Of a stretch of DNA of 43,413 bases, positions 16,341 through 24,974 are shown piece by piece. The notes under the pieces were generated by a model. That model did no database searches. It saw only the letters and a list, made by a program, of their open reading frames with translations, and was not told the origin of the DNA. The stretch is from an uncultured Eubacterium sp. GTDB taxonomy: Bacteria > Bacillota > Clostridia > Lachnospirales > Lachnospiraceae. The position numbers were made by a program, and so were the translations under genes. The stretch covers positions 1 through 43,413 of the forward strand of contig CAJUIL010000033.1 in the NCBI GenBank assembly GCA_910586225.1. Direction: 5' to 3'. Positions within the stretch are counted from its first letter, which is position 1. Each line of letters opens with the position of its first letter.

Positions 16341-17605
16341 TGCGTAACAAGGAAGATGTAATAGAGGTTACAGATGTCTGTAAAAAATTCAAGGTTTATT
16401 ATGACAAGGGAAAGACGCTCAAAGAGAAGGCGCTACGTGCAGACAGGAATAAATATACGGAACGGGAAGTGTTAAAGGACATCAGCTTTTGCGTGAAAAA
16501 AGGCGAAGCGGTAGGCTTGATCGGACAAAACGGATGCGGAAAAAGCACAACGCTTAAGCTTTTGACCCGCATTATGTATCCGGATGCCGGCACCGTGGAA
16601 TTAAAGGGCAGGGTGTCCAGCCTGCTTGAGCTGGGGGCAGGCTTTCATCCGGATATGAGCGGACGCGAAAATATCTATATTAACGCTTCGATCTTTGGTC
16701 TGCGCAGGAAGGAAATTGAAAAGCGTATGGATGAGATCATCAGTTTTTCCGAGCTTGGCGAGTATATCGACAATCCTATCCGTACGTATTCTTCTGGAAT
16801 GTATATGCGGCTGGCTTTTTCGGTTGCTATAAATGTTAATGCAGACATTCTCTTGATCGACGAAATATTGGCGGTCGGAGATGTGAATTTTCAGGCTAAG
16901 TGTTTTAACAAGATGATGGAGATCAAAAAGCAGGGTACTACGATTGTACTTGTATCGCATTCCATGGATCAGGTAGAACGTATTTGCGAAAGAAGTATCT
17001 GGATCCAGGAAGGACGGATACGGATGGACGGGCCTTCACGGGAGGTACACAGCCAATATCTCGATTTTATGAGCAGCGAGCGCAGAAAAAAAACCGAGAA
17101 AAAACCTGGAAAAGAACCTGGAAAAGAAATTGGAATAAAAACAGAAGCGCTTGAAAATGCTGCAGAGCAAGAAGCTCCGAACAGGCGTGGGACAGGTGAA
17201 GCAAGGATCAGAACGGTCAGGATGCAGCATAGCGGGGAAGAAGGCGTGTATGCTTCTTTTGGGGAAACACTCTGTTTTCTTTTGGATTATGAAGTATATG
17301 AAACGATCGACCAGGCAGTATTTGGCATCTGCTTTATTCGAAACGACGGTGTCAGATGCTACGGTACAAACACAAGGGCAGAGGAGCTGCCGTTTCAGCG
17401 CCTGGAGGCGGATGGAAGCGTATCAGTCACATTTGATAGCTGTCCGCTGCTGGCAGGAAAGTACGATGTGGATGTAACAATCGAAAATGCAATGGGAGAT
17501 ACGATCGATTATTTTGCAAAGGCAGTTTGTTTTGAAATGGACAGCCAGAAAAAATGTACAGGAACAGTCTGGCTGAGCCATGCATGGAATTTGGATAGCA
17601 GGTAG
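16340..17605 (+). CDS. wzt: ABC polysaccharide export ATPase with C-terminal cargo-binding domain (Wzt-like)
   Basis: The 421-residue protein has an ABC domain at 1-245: Walker A GQNGCGKST (about 62), signature YSSGMYMRLAFS, Walker B ILLIDEILAVGD, and the switch histidine in VLVSHSMD. A charged linker (KKPGKEPGKEIG) follows, then a domain of about 135 residues (GEARIRTVRMQHSG ... YDVDVTIENAMGD) with the immunoglobulin-like pattern of Wzt C-terminal domains. In O9a-type systems that domain recognises the capped non-reducing end of the glycan. Its presence directly before the methyltransferase/kinase-like gene suggests that export here is also gated by a terminal cap. Confidence 0.95.
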   Translation: MRNKEDVIEVTDVCKKFKVYYDKGKTLKEKALRADRNKYTEREVLKDISFCVKKGEAVGLIGQNGCGKSTTLKLLTRIMYPDAGTVELKGRVSSLLELGAGFHPDMSGRENIYINASIFGLRRKEIEKRMDEIISFSELGEYIDNPIRTYSSGMYMRLAFSVAINVNADILLIDEILAVGDVNFQAKCFNKMMEIKKQGTTIVLVSHSMDQVERICERSIWIQEGRIRMDGPSREVHSQYLDFMSSERRKKTEKKPGKEPGKEIGIKTEALENAAEQEAPNRRGTGEARIRTVRMQHSGEEGVYASFGETLCFLLDYEVYETIDQAVFGICFIRNDGVRCYGTNTRAEELPFQRLEADGSVSVTFDSCPLLAGKYDVDVTIENAMGDTIDYFAKAVCFEMDSQKKCTGTVWLSHAWNLDSR

Positions 17606-17609
17606 GAAA

Positions 17610-19934
17610 ATGGCAGCGTTTCATTTGGATTATTATTGTGGAAAAGATTTATATTCGGATGGCAAGGTAGAGGACGTCATTTTTGAGATCGTAACAAACG
17701 GCCTGGATTATTACAATTACCAGGGACGTGACGACTATTTTGCAATTATGTATCATTTGTCGCCGGAGCGGGAGAACATTTGGAATTGGTATCCGTTCCA
17801 AAAGTCGGACAGTATTCTGGAAGCAGGCGCCGGATGCGGAGCGGTTACAGGTATACTGTGCCAAAAGGCAGGCTGGGTGACGTCTGTTGAGCTGTCAAAG
17901 AAAAGGGCTGGTATCAATTATGCAAGGCATCAGGCGGCGGAAAATCTGGAAATCATGGTCGGCAATCTGAATGAAATGGTATTTGACCGGCGCTTTGATT
18001 ATGTAGTGCTGACAGGGGTATTTGAATACGCGGCCAGCTACAACGATTCTCCGTATCCGTATGAGGATTTTTTAAAACGGATCAAAAAATATCTCAATAA
18101 AAACGGAAAAATTTTAATTGCCATCGAGAACAGACTTGGAATCAAATATTTTTCCGGTGCGCCGGAGGACCATACCGGAGAATACTATGACGGCATCAAC
18201 GGTTATCCGAATGACCGGGGTGTAAGGACCTTTTCTAAGGGGGAACTGGAAAGCTTGTTCCAAAGATGCAAGATCGACAACTGGAAATTTTATTATCCAT
18301 ATCCGGATTATAAATTTCCATCGGAAATATTTACGGACGAAAACGTAAACGCACAAAACTACGGCCGAGTATATCACAATTTTCAAAAAGGAAGGCTGGA
18401 AATTTTCCGGGAGCAGGACATGGTCACAGCGCTAAAAAAAGACAAGATCATGGGGAGCTTTTCCAATTCCTTTATCGCAGAATTATGCACAGACAGCGCG
18501 GAACCGTCCGGTATTTTCTATGCAAAGCTGAATAACAGCAGGAAAGAAAAATACAGGATCGCGACAGTGATAGAAAACGAAGAAAAGCAAGACCAGTATA
18601 AAGTAAGCAAATATGCGCTGCATCCAAAAGCAAACAAGCATATCGATCAGATATACCAAAACCAGGAGAGAAGAATGCCAGAAGGATTTAGATACCTGAA
18701 AGGCGTCTGGCATCAGGATAGGATACAGTATCCGTATCTTAAAATGCAAAATCTGGACAGCTGCTTTCTGGCATGGATGCTGGATGGACAGCGGCAGAAA
18801 ATAAAGGAGCATATGGACCGCATTTGCAATTCTTTAGTAAAAGCGGCGGTGGCCGTGGAGGATTTTTACACGGAAGCTTTTATAAAATGCTTTGGAACGG
18901 AACGCTATCAGGAGCCAATGTTATGTATCCGAGAGGCAAACATAGATCTGATCTTTGATAATTTATTCTGGGACGGAGAAACGTACCTTGTGATCGATCC
19001 GGAGTGGACCTTTGATTTTTGGGTGCCGGTTCCATTTATTATCTGGCGGATGTTGAATGAATGGTTTACCAAATATAAGCTGGCGGATGAAATGTTTCCA
19101 AGAAAGCAGCTGTTTGCGGAGTATGGGATTACGCAGGAGTTGGAAAAGGTATATCGGAGCTGGGCGGTTCATTTTGCAACAAGCTTTGTTTCATATATAG
19201 ATACGGAATGCGGTGTGGTACCGTCTGAGCGGGTCTCCATCGATGCGGTATTAAAAGAGCACAGGCAGAAGGATAAAATAGAAGCTACTTTATTTTTAGA
19301 TTATGGGAGCGGATTTTCAGAAAATGATAAATGCATCTGTCCAGCGACAATAAAGGAAGGCAGCTTCCATCTGGAGTTTTTACTGGATCCAACGAGAAAA
19401 ATTCAAAATCTCAGGCTGGATCCGACGGAAGGCAGATTTTGCAGCTGCCTTGTGGAACACTGCAGAGTGGATGGACAGGAAGTCGCAGTATTTCCTTTGA
19501 ATGCGGATCCGGAAGATATATCTGTATTTTTGGATACAGATCCGCAGATGCGGGTTGATGTGGAGCCTGGGAAGTATCGCAGGCTTTTGGTGAGCGGACG
19601 TTTTCAGTATTTGAATGAGAATGCAGTTGCGCAGCGGATTGTGCGGCTGGTGGAAAGAAATGTGGCTGTGCAAGAAGAAAAATGTGAGCTGGAGGATCAG
19701 AATCGGTTTTTGCAGGAAGAAAAGAAATTGCTGCAGGAAGAGAAAAAATTATTGTGGGAAGAAAAGAATTTGCTGCAGGATCAGATGGAGAACTTGCGGG
19801 AAGCGCGGGATCAGTTAGATGACGCGTTGCAGCAGGCGCAGAAGGAATTAGCAATGATCCAAAATAGCAGGGGTTGGAAGCTTTTGTGCTTTTTCAGAAA
19901 GATTAGAAAAAAATTGTTCGTTGTTTTTTTCTGA
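17610..19934 (+). CDS. Methyltransferase/kinase-like/coiled-coil protein, WbdD-like chain terminator
   Basis: The 774-residue protein has four parts. Residues about 60-190 form a class I SAM methyltransferase (ILEAGAGCGAVTG at 69-81; DYVVLTGVFEY). Residues about 285-490 look like a small kinase: FYAKLNNSRKEKYRI resembles an N-lobe with its lysine, and ANIDLIFDNLFWDGE followed by VIDPEWTF resembles an aminoglycoside-kinase-type catalytic loop (D446, N451) and metal-binding DPE (D463). After a linker domain, about 681-752 form a coiled coil with heptads such as LLQEEKK. The tail GWKLLCFFRKIRKK is basic and amphipathic. This order matches WbdD, which caps ABC-exported O-antigen and sets chain length. 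The ATG at 17610 is preferred over one ten codons upstream because it avoids a 26-base overlap and follows AGG. Confidence 0.8.
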   Translation: MAAFHLDYYCGKDLYSDGKVEDVIFEIVTNGLDYYNYQGRDDYFAIMYHLSPERENIWNWYPFQKSDSILEAGAGCGAVTGILCQKAGWVTSVELSKKRAGINYARHQAAENLEIMVGNLNEMVFDRRFDYVVLTGVFEYAASYNDSPYPYEDFLKRIKKYLNKNGKILIAIENRLGIKYFSGAPEDHTGEYYDGINGYPNDRGVRTFSKGELESLFQRCKIDNWKFYYPYPDYKFPSEIFTDENVNAQNYGRVYHNFQKGRLEIFREQDMVTALKKDKIMGSFSNSFIAELCTDSAEPSGIFYAKLNNSRKEKYRIATVIENEEKQDQYKVSKYALHPKANKHIDQIYQNQERRMPEGFRYLKGVWHQDRIQYPYLKMQNLDSCFLAWMLDGQRQKIKEHMDRICNSLVKAAVAVEDFYTEAFIKCFGTERYQEPMLCIREANIDLIFDNLFWDGETYLVIDPEWTFDFWVPVPFIIWRMLNEWFTKYKLADEMFPRKQLFAEYGITQELEKVYRSWAVHFATSFVSYIDTECGVVPSERVSIDAVLKEHRQKDKIEATLFLDYGSGFSENDKCICPATIKEGSFHLEFLLDPTRKIQNLRLDPTEGRFCSCLVEHCRVDGQEVAVFPLNADPEDISVFLDTDPQMRVDVEPGKYRRLLVSGRFQYLNENAVAQRIVRLVERNVAVQEEKCELEDQNRFLQEEKKLLQEEKKLLWEEKNLLQDQMENLREARDQLDDALQQAQKELAMIQNSRGWKLLCFFRKIRKKLFVVFF
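19710..19772 (+). repeat. Three 21-bp in-frame tandem repeats encoding coiled-coil heptads
   Basis: Three imperfect 21-base units at 19710-19730, 19731-19751 and 19752-19772 encode LQEEKKL, LQEEKKL and LWEEKNL; a partial fourth follows (CTGCAGGATCAG). Each unit is one heptad, so gain or loss keeps the reading frame and changes only coil length. Confidence 0.8.
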
Positions 19935-19997
19935 TACGCTATCTGTACATAGTGTTGGATCATTTGGACGCGTTCAGCCAGCATAGTACTATAGTTT

Positions 19998-20027
19998 TTG
20001 GGTGTATAGAGTACTAATATTTACAAT
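19998..20027 (+). promoter_or_regulatory. Candidate promoter of the AT-rich second glycan block
   Basis: TTGGGT (19998-20003) and TACAAT (20022-20027) are 18 bases apart, 22 bases before the next start codon. The stretch 19935-20048 is the only gap of this size between glycan genes up to 26.8 kb and also holds the inverted pair TAGTACT/AGTACTA (19984-20017). A separate promoter for the following operon is plausible. Confidence 0.4.
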
Positions 20028-20048
20028 AGAAGGATAAGGAGAATTTTA

Positions 20049-22352
20049 ATGAGAGAAGAAAGTGTGGACATTATTATACCTGTTTATAATGCATATGATG
20101 ATCTCGTTAAATGTATGAATAGCATAAAAAAATGGACAGATCTTAACAAACATCGCATCATATTGATTGATGATTGTAGTCCGGATGGCCGGATTGCTCC
20201 TTATCTAGGTCAGATAAGGAGCGAGAATTGTATCGTGATCCATAATGAAAAAAATCAAGGATTCTCAGCAAATATCAATGTTGGGATATCATATTCTAAA
20301 GACCGGGATGTGATCCTTTTGAATTCAGATACAGTTGTAACAAAAAGCTGGGTGGAGAAGCTTCTGTATTGTGCATATTGCGATCCATGGATTGCTACAG
20401 TAACACCATTGTCAAATAATGCTACGCTTTGTTCAGTACCTTATTTTTGCAAGGAGAATGATGTTCCGAATGGTTATACGGTTGATACGTATGCTGAGCT
20501 GGTTGAAAGAGTCAGCTTAAAAAAATATCCTGTAATCCCTGTGGCACATGGTTTCTGTATGCTGATAAAACGGGAGGTTATTAGTGTAATTGGAAATTTT
20601 GATGCAGAGACATTTGGAAAAGGATATGGAGAAGAAAATGATTTTTGCTATCGTGCGATTGAAGCGGGATATCATCATGTCATGTGCGATGATACATTTA
20701 TTTTACATACAGGCACCAGGTCTTTTGCAAATAAAGAAAAAAGCAGGCAGGTGATTGTTCATGAAAAAATTTTAGATGAACGGTATCCGGATTTGATGCA
20801 GGCTGTTAGGGAGCACTGTCGGGATAATCCTACTGGAATTATTGCGCATAATATCAGGATGCGTACCAAGCTGGAAGAAAGTAAAAACAAAAAAACGATT
20901 TTATATCTGCTTCAATCAGATTTTCGAGAAGATGCGCAAGACCATATTGGAGGTACACAGATACATGTAAAGGATTTAACAGAAGGACTGAGAAAAAAAT
21001 ATAACATTCTTGTAGCAGCACGAAATTATGAATATTTGAATGTAACTTTTTATACAGCCGCAGAAGAAATGTTTTTTCAGTTTTATATTGGAGAACGTCC
21101 TAAATTTCAAAAGTTTCGTTCTACAGAGCTTGCGCATTTATACGGAAAGATTTTAGATGCATTTGCAGTAAATTGTGCACATATTCATCACATCAGCCAT
21201 ATGTCAGCAGAACTTTTTTATGAAGCATCGAAAAGGAAGATTCCGATATTTTTGACAATACATGATTATTATTTTGTGTGTCCCAATATAAAGTTGTTAG
21301 ATGAAAACTATCAGCTGTGTACGGATGGTCAGAGGCACAACTGCAGTAGGTGCTTGCAGAAAAAACTAGGTATTGCGCAGACACTTGATTATATTAATTT
21401 ATGGAGATCCAGACATCAGGCGCTTTTGGAAATGCCACAAAAAATTATTGTACCTTCGGAAAGCGCTAAACAGATTTTGACGAACAGTTATCCAGTTGTG
21501 AAAGAAAAGATACAGGTAATTGGCCATGGATTTTCCAATGCAAGTGTAGACAGGAGCATATACAGAGAATCTGAAAAAAGATCATTTCATGTAGCATTTT
21601 TAGGCGCGATCAGCCAGGAGAAAGGATTTCACCATGCAGTCAGCCTGATTAAAAAAAGAACGAGAGATATTTCATGGTATCTGTTTGGATATTTTGAAAG
21701 AGAAGTACCAGAGTTAGAAGGTGCGGATTTTCACGATATGGGTCCTTATGAACGGGAAGGATTATCAGCGCTGTTAATAGAAAATCAGATCGATCTGATC
21801 TGTATTTTTTCAATCTGGCCAGAGACATTTTGTTATACGCTTTCAGAAGCGGTTATGGCCGGCGTGCCAGTGCTTGTGACAGATATTGGCGCATTGGGGG
21901 AACGTGTCAAGCATATGGGATGTGGATGGGTTATGCCATATCATGCAGCAAGTGAGGAATTATTAGAATGTATTGTATCGATCAAAGAAAACAGAGAGGA
22001 ATATAAACGCGTATTGGAAGCTGTTAGGAAGCAGAATGGAAAGACGCTTGAAGAAATGTGCAGAGAATATGATCAGCTTTATCAGACAGTATTGACAGAA
22101 GATAGGGACTATGAATATGACCGGATTGATAATGAGTGGCTGATAACAAATTATTTGATGCTGAATGGAAGGAGGGATGCTTGCGCGCGACTACAGGAAC
22201 GGTTAAATTCTGCGGAAAGCCAGCTTAGTGAGATATACCATTCTTTCTCTTATCAGCTGCTTCTAAAATTAGTTAAAGTACCAATTCCGTTTCGAAGGCA
22301 GTTAAAAGAAATACTCCTGCGCAGGCGATATAGAAAAAACTATAAAAAATAA
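20049..22352 (+). CDS. Two-domain glycosyltransferase (GT2-GT4 fusion)
   Basis: The 767-residue protein joins two catalytic units. Residues 1-270 are a GT-A family 2 domain (DIIIPVYNAYDDLVKCM; RIILIDDCSPD; VILLNSDTVVT; FGKGYGEENDFCYRA). Residues 280-690 are a GT-B family 4 domain (HIGGTQIHVKDLTEGL; ILTIHDYYFVCPNIKLL with the following Cys motif; VAFLGAISQEKG; ETFCYTLSEAVMAGVPVL as E-x7-E). The C-terminal 60 residues (SQLSEIYHSFSYQLLLKL ... LRRRYRKN) form a helix and basic tail resembling the tail of the preceding methyltransferase-like protein, perhaps a shared membrane or complex-docking element. Such fusions usually add two successive sugars. RBS AAGGAG lies just upstream. This gene opens the AT-rich block. 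Confidence 0.9.
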   Translation: MREESVDIIIPVYNAYDDLVKCMNSIKKWTDLNKHRIILIDDCSPDGRIAPYLGQIRSENCIVIHNEKNQGFSANINVGISYSKDRDVILLNSDTVVTKSWVEKLLYCAYCDPWIATVTPLSNNATLCSVPYFCKENDVPNGYTVDTYAELVERVSLKKYPVIPVAHGFCMLIKREVISVIGNFDAETFGKGYGEENDFCYRAIEAGYHHVMCDDTFILHTGTRSFANKEKSRQVIVHEKILDERYPDLMQAVREHCRDNPTGIIAHNIRMRTKLEESKNKKTILYLLQSDFREDAQDHIGGTQIHVKDLTEGLRKKYNILVAARNYEYLNVTFYTAAEEMFFQFYIGERPKFQKFRSTELAHLYGKILDAFAVNCAHIHHISHMSAELFYEASKRKIPIFLTIHDYYFVCPNIKLLDENYQLCTDGQRHNCSRCLQKKLGIAQTLDYINLWRSRHQALLEMPQKIIVPSESAKQILTNSYPVVKEKIQVIGHGFSNASVDRSIYRESEKRSFHVAFLGAISQEKGFHHAVSLIKKRTRDISWYLFGYFEREVPELEGADFHDMGPYEREGLSALLIENQIDLICIFSIWPETFCYTLSEAVMAGVPVLVTDIGALGERVKHMGCGWVMPYHAASEELLECIVSIKENREEYKRVLEAVRKQNGKTLEEMCREYDQLYQTVLTEDRDYEYDRIDNEWLITNYLMLNGRRDACARLQERLNSAESQLSEIYHSFSYQLLLKLVKVPIPFRRQLKEILLRRRYRKNYKK

Positions 22353-22387
22353 ATTATCATGGGTAGAACCCAGACAGGAGGATAAGT

Positions 22388-23365
22388 TTGAAAGTTGTAC
22401 AAGTTGGTTATGGTTATTGGGGAGCGAATATCTCAAAAAAGCTAATGGCATCTTCAAAGTTTGAATTGAAAGCACTTTGCGAAATCTTGCCAGACAGAGC
22501 AGAGAAAGCAAGAAGATCATTGCCGGATTCAGTGATGATCAGTAATAACTTTGAAAATTATTTGGATGATCCAGAGGTAAAGGCATTTATTATTGCGACT
22601 CAGACAATAAATACTTTTGATATTGGCATGAAGGCGATGGATATGGGAAAACATGTTTTTATGGAGAAACCGATTGCTACTACCGTAGACAGAACGAAAA
22701 AACTCATTGCCAAAGCCAAAGAAAAAAATGTGATCATGCATTGTGATCACATAATGCTTTATAATCCTTATTATCGCTATATTAAGAAATTAATAGATCA
22801 TGGTGAGCTTGGAGAGATCTATTATTTTGATGTGTCAAAGCTGAATCTTGGACCGATTCGAAAGGATGTGAATGCATTGATGGATCTTGCTGTACATGAT
22901 GTAGCAGTCATTGACTGGATATCGGGTGGCAAGGAACCTTTTTCCTTATCTGCTTTTGGTGAAACTCCTTTTGGAAAACAGGAAACACTTACATACTTGA
23001 CAATGAAATATGATGGTTTTATTTCACATCTAAAATCTTCGTGGGTATCTCCGGTAAAGGTTCGTCAAACCATGATAGCAGGAACGAAAAAGATGGTTTT
23101 TTTCGATGATATACAAGAGGAAAAGGTGAAAGTTTATAATTGCGGAATTGAAGTTATTCGGGGAGAAGAGTATGGGGAGTATGAATTTCAGAAAAGAACG
23201 GGTGACATTTATATACCAAATATTAGATTTGAGGACTCGCTGCAAAATAGTTTGGAGTTTTTTGAAAATTGTTGTCAGACAGGTAAGCAGTCAAGCTCCG
23301 GCCCGGATCAATGTTTGAGAGTAATGAAGGTTCTGGAAAGGGCGCAGATAGAATTAGGGAAATAA
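22388..23365 (+). CDS. Gfo/Idh/MocA-family sugar oxidoreductase (first)
   Basis: The 325-residue protein has an N-terminal Rossmann fold (VVQVGYGYWGANISKKL) and the family motif FMEKPIATT near 93-101, with H-x-x-x-Y/H-D residues (LAVHDVAVIDW around 160-170) in the catalytic half. These enzymes oxidise or reduce sugar hydroxyls using tightly bound NAD(P). In 2,3-diamino-sugar pathways a WlbA/WbpB-type member makes the 3-keto sugar used by a DegT aminotransferase; both partners are present here. Start is TTG, placed 7 bases after a strong GGAGG. The sugar is unknown; a second member of the family lies 1.6 kb downstream. Confidence 0.88.
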   Translation: MKVVQVGYGYWGANISKKLMASSKFELKALCEILPDRAEKARRSLPDSVMISNNFENYLDDPEVKAFIIATQTINTFDIGMKAMDMGKHVFMEKPIATTVDRTKKLIAKAKEKNVIMHCDHIMLYNPYYRYIKKLIDHGELGEIYYFDVSKLNLGPIRKDVNALMDLAVHDVAVIDWISGGKEPFSLSAFGETPFGKQETLTYLTMKYDGFISHLKSSWVSPVKVRQTMIAGTKKMVFFDDIQEEKVKVYNCGIEVIRGEEYGEYEFQKRTGDIYIPNIRFEDSLQNSLEFFENCCQTGKQSSSGPDQCLRVMKVLERAQIELGK

Positions 23366-23377
23366 AAGGGGGATCAG

Positions 23378-23764
23378 GTGAGAGATAGAAAGAAAGGCTT
23401 AGGGTCAGAAATGATAGGGGTACTAATATATGTGTGTATATCAGCGTTGGGATTAACTTTGATAAAAGTGGGATTAGGTCGTAATAGTACGTTGGCATTT
23501 GATAAAGCAGGGTTTTCAATGAAATTTAGCTGGTTACTTATTTTGGGGATGTGCTTATATGTTCTGAGTTTTTTGCTTTCATTGATTGTAATGAAAGGTA
23601 TGAATCTGAGCCTGTACTATCCTCTGACAGCGGGGTTGATTTATATAATTGTTTGTATGTTTAGTGTGCTTATATTAAAAGAAAAAATTGTGCCGGTTCA
23701 GCTGATCGGTATGGCAATTATTTTCGCAGGTATTATAGTTATGAATATCGGGAAAGGCAATTAA
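23378..23764 (+). CDS. Small four-helix EamA/SMR-type membrane protein, possible lipid-sugar flippase subunit
   Basis: The 128-residue protein is almost entirely four membrane helices (IGVLIYVCISALGLTLIK; FSWLLILGMCLYVLSFLLSL; LSLYYPLTAGLIYIIVCMFSV; LIGMAIIFAGIIVMNIG). The arrangement fits the EamA/small multidrug resistance group, which includes the ArnE/ArnF undecaprenyl-phosphate-aminoarabinose flippase. Conserved YYPL in helix 3 supports that relation. Given neighbours that make an amino sugar and a polyprenyl-phosphate-type GT2, flipping of a lipid-linked monosaccharide is more likely than drug export. GTG start with AAGGGGG upstream. ATG at 23411 is a possible internal start. Confidence 0.8.
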   Translation: MRDRKKGLGSEMIGVLIYVCISALGLTLIKVGLGRNSTLAFDKAGFSMKFSWLLILGMCLYVLSFLLSLIVMKGMNLSLYYPLTAGLIYIIVCMFSVLILKEKIVPVQLIGMAIIFAGIIVMNIGKGN

Positions 23765-23766
23765 AG

Positions 23767-24960
23767 ATGAATGTAAAAATTTTGGATTTAGCAAGGCAAT
23801 ATGCAATGATTCAGGATAAAGTGGAAAAAGCTGTTGTTGAGCAGATGAAAAGTGGGATATATATTGGCGGTTCTGCTGTGACGGATTTTGAAAAAAAGTT
23901 TGCAGATTATATTGGTGTAAAACATGCCATTGCGCTTAACAGTGGAACCGATGCACTTATAATTGCACTTAGAGCGCTTGAAATAGGTATGGGTGATGAG
24001 GTAATAACGACACCGTTTACATTTTTTGCAACTGCCGAGGCAGTTGCTATGACAGGGGCAACACCAGTTTTTATAGATATCGAAGAGGATACCTATAACA
24101 TTGATGTGAAAAAAATAGAAGAGAGAATTTCAGATAAAACAAAGGCAATTCTTCCGGTTCATATTTTTGGACAGCCAGCTAATATGCCTGAAATCGAGAA
24201 AATTGCAGAAAAATATCATTTATACGTGATCGAAGATGCGTGCCAGGCTGCAGGCTCTGCAATTTGTGGTAAAAAGGTTGGTTCAATGGGGGATGCAGCT
24301 TGTTTTTCTTTTTTTCCAACAAAAAATCTCGGCTGCTTTGGTGATGGCGGTATGATCACAACAAATAGAGATGATCTAGATATCATTTGCCGTGCTTATA
24401 GAGAACATGGAGGATCTCAAAATGGGGCCAAAGCAAGATCTATTCTGGAAGGAACAAAGAATTTGCCTGACTTAAATAAGACAGAAGATGCTCTGTATCA
24501 TCCATATAAGTATTACAATTATCTTATCGGGTATAATTCCAGGTTGGATGCGGTTCAGGCAAGAGTTTTAGAAATAAAACTGAATTTTCTGGATCAATTT
24601 AACGACAGAAGAGCAGAGATTGCGGGTTTTTATAATAAAGCATTTGCCGATATAGAGCAAATTATCACTCCAAAAGTTCGTAGTGGTGTGACACCTGTTT
24701 GGCATCAGTATGCATTTAGATGTGGTGATAAAGGTGAAATGGGAGATTTTCTTGCTGGCAGAGGAATTAGTAGCGCGGCATTTTATCCTGTGCCGCTTCA
24801 TTTGCAAAAGGCGTTTGATTATCTTGGTTATAAAGAGGGAGATCTGCCAAATGCTGAAAAAATCACAAAACAGACAGTATGTTTGCCAATCTTTCCGGAA
24901 CTTACAACAAAAGAATTAGAGTATATTGTAAATGGTGTTATAGATTTTTATAAAAAATAA
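23767..24960 (+). CDS. DegT/DnrJ/EryC1/StrS-family sugar aminotransferase
   Basis: The 397-residue PLP enzyme shows the DegT series: ALNSGTDALIIALRAL (about 58), DEVITTPFTFFATAEA, FIDIEEDTYNID, VIEDACQAAGS with the PLP-contacting Asp, and CFSFFPTKNLGCFGDGG with the lysine that binds PLP (about 183). The YLIGYNSRLDAVQARVL block is also typical. It transfers an amino group, usually from glutamate, to a nucleotide-linked keto sugar. With a Gfo/Idh oxidoreductase before and after it and a left-handed beta-helix acyltransferase in the same block, the order recalls the WbpB-WbpE-WbpD route to 3-acylamino sugars. It starts 3 bases after the small membrane protein gene. Confidence 0.93.
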   Translation: MNVKILDLARQYAMIQDKVEKAVVEQMKSGIYIGGSAVTDFEKKFADYIGVKHAIALNSGTDALIIALRALEIGMGDEVITTPFTFFATAEAVAMTGATPVFIDIEEDTYNIDVKKIEERISDKTKAILPVHIFGQPANMPEIEKIAEKYHLYVIEDACQAAGSAICGKKVGSMGDAACFSFFPTKNLGCFGDGGMITTNRDDLDIICRAYREHGGSQNGAKARSILEGTKNLPDLNKTEDALYHPYKYYNYLIGYNSRLDAVQARVLEIKLNFLDQFNDRRAEIAGFYNKAFADIEQIITPKVRSGVTPVWHQYAFRCGDKGEMGDFLAGRGISSAAFYPVPLHLQKAFDYLGYKEGDLPNAEKITKQTVCLPIFPELTTKELEYIVNGVIDFYKK

Positions 24961-24974
24961 GAGGAGCGTTTGTG

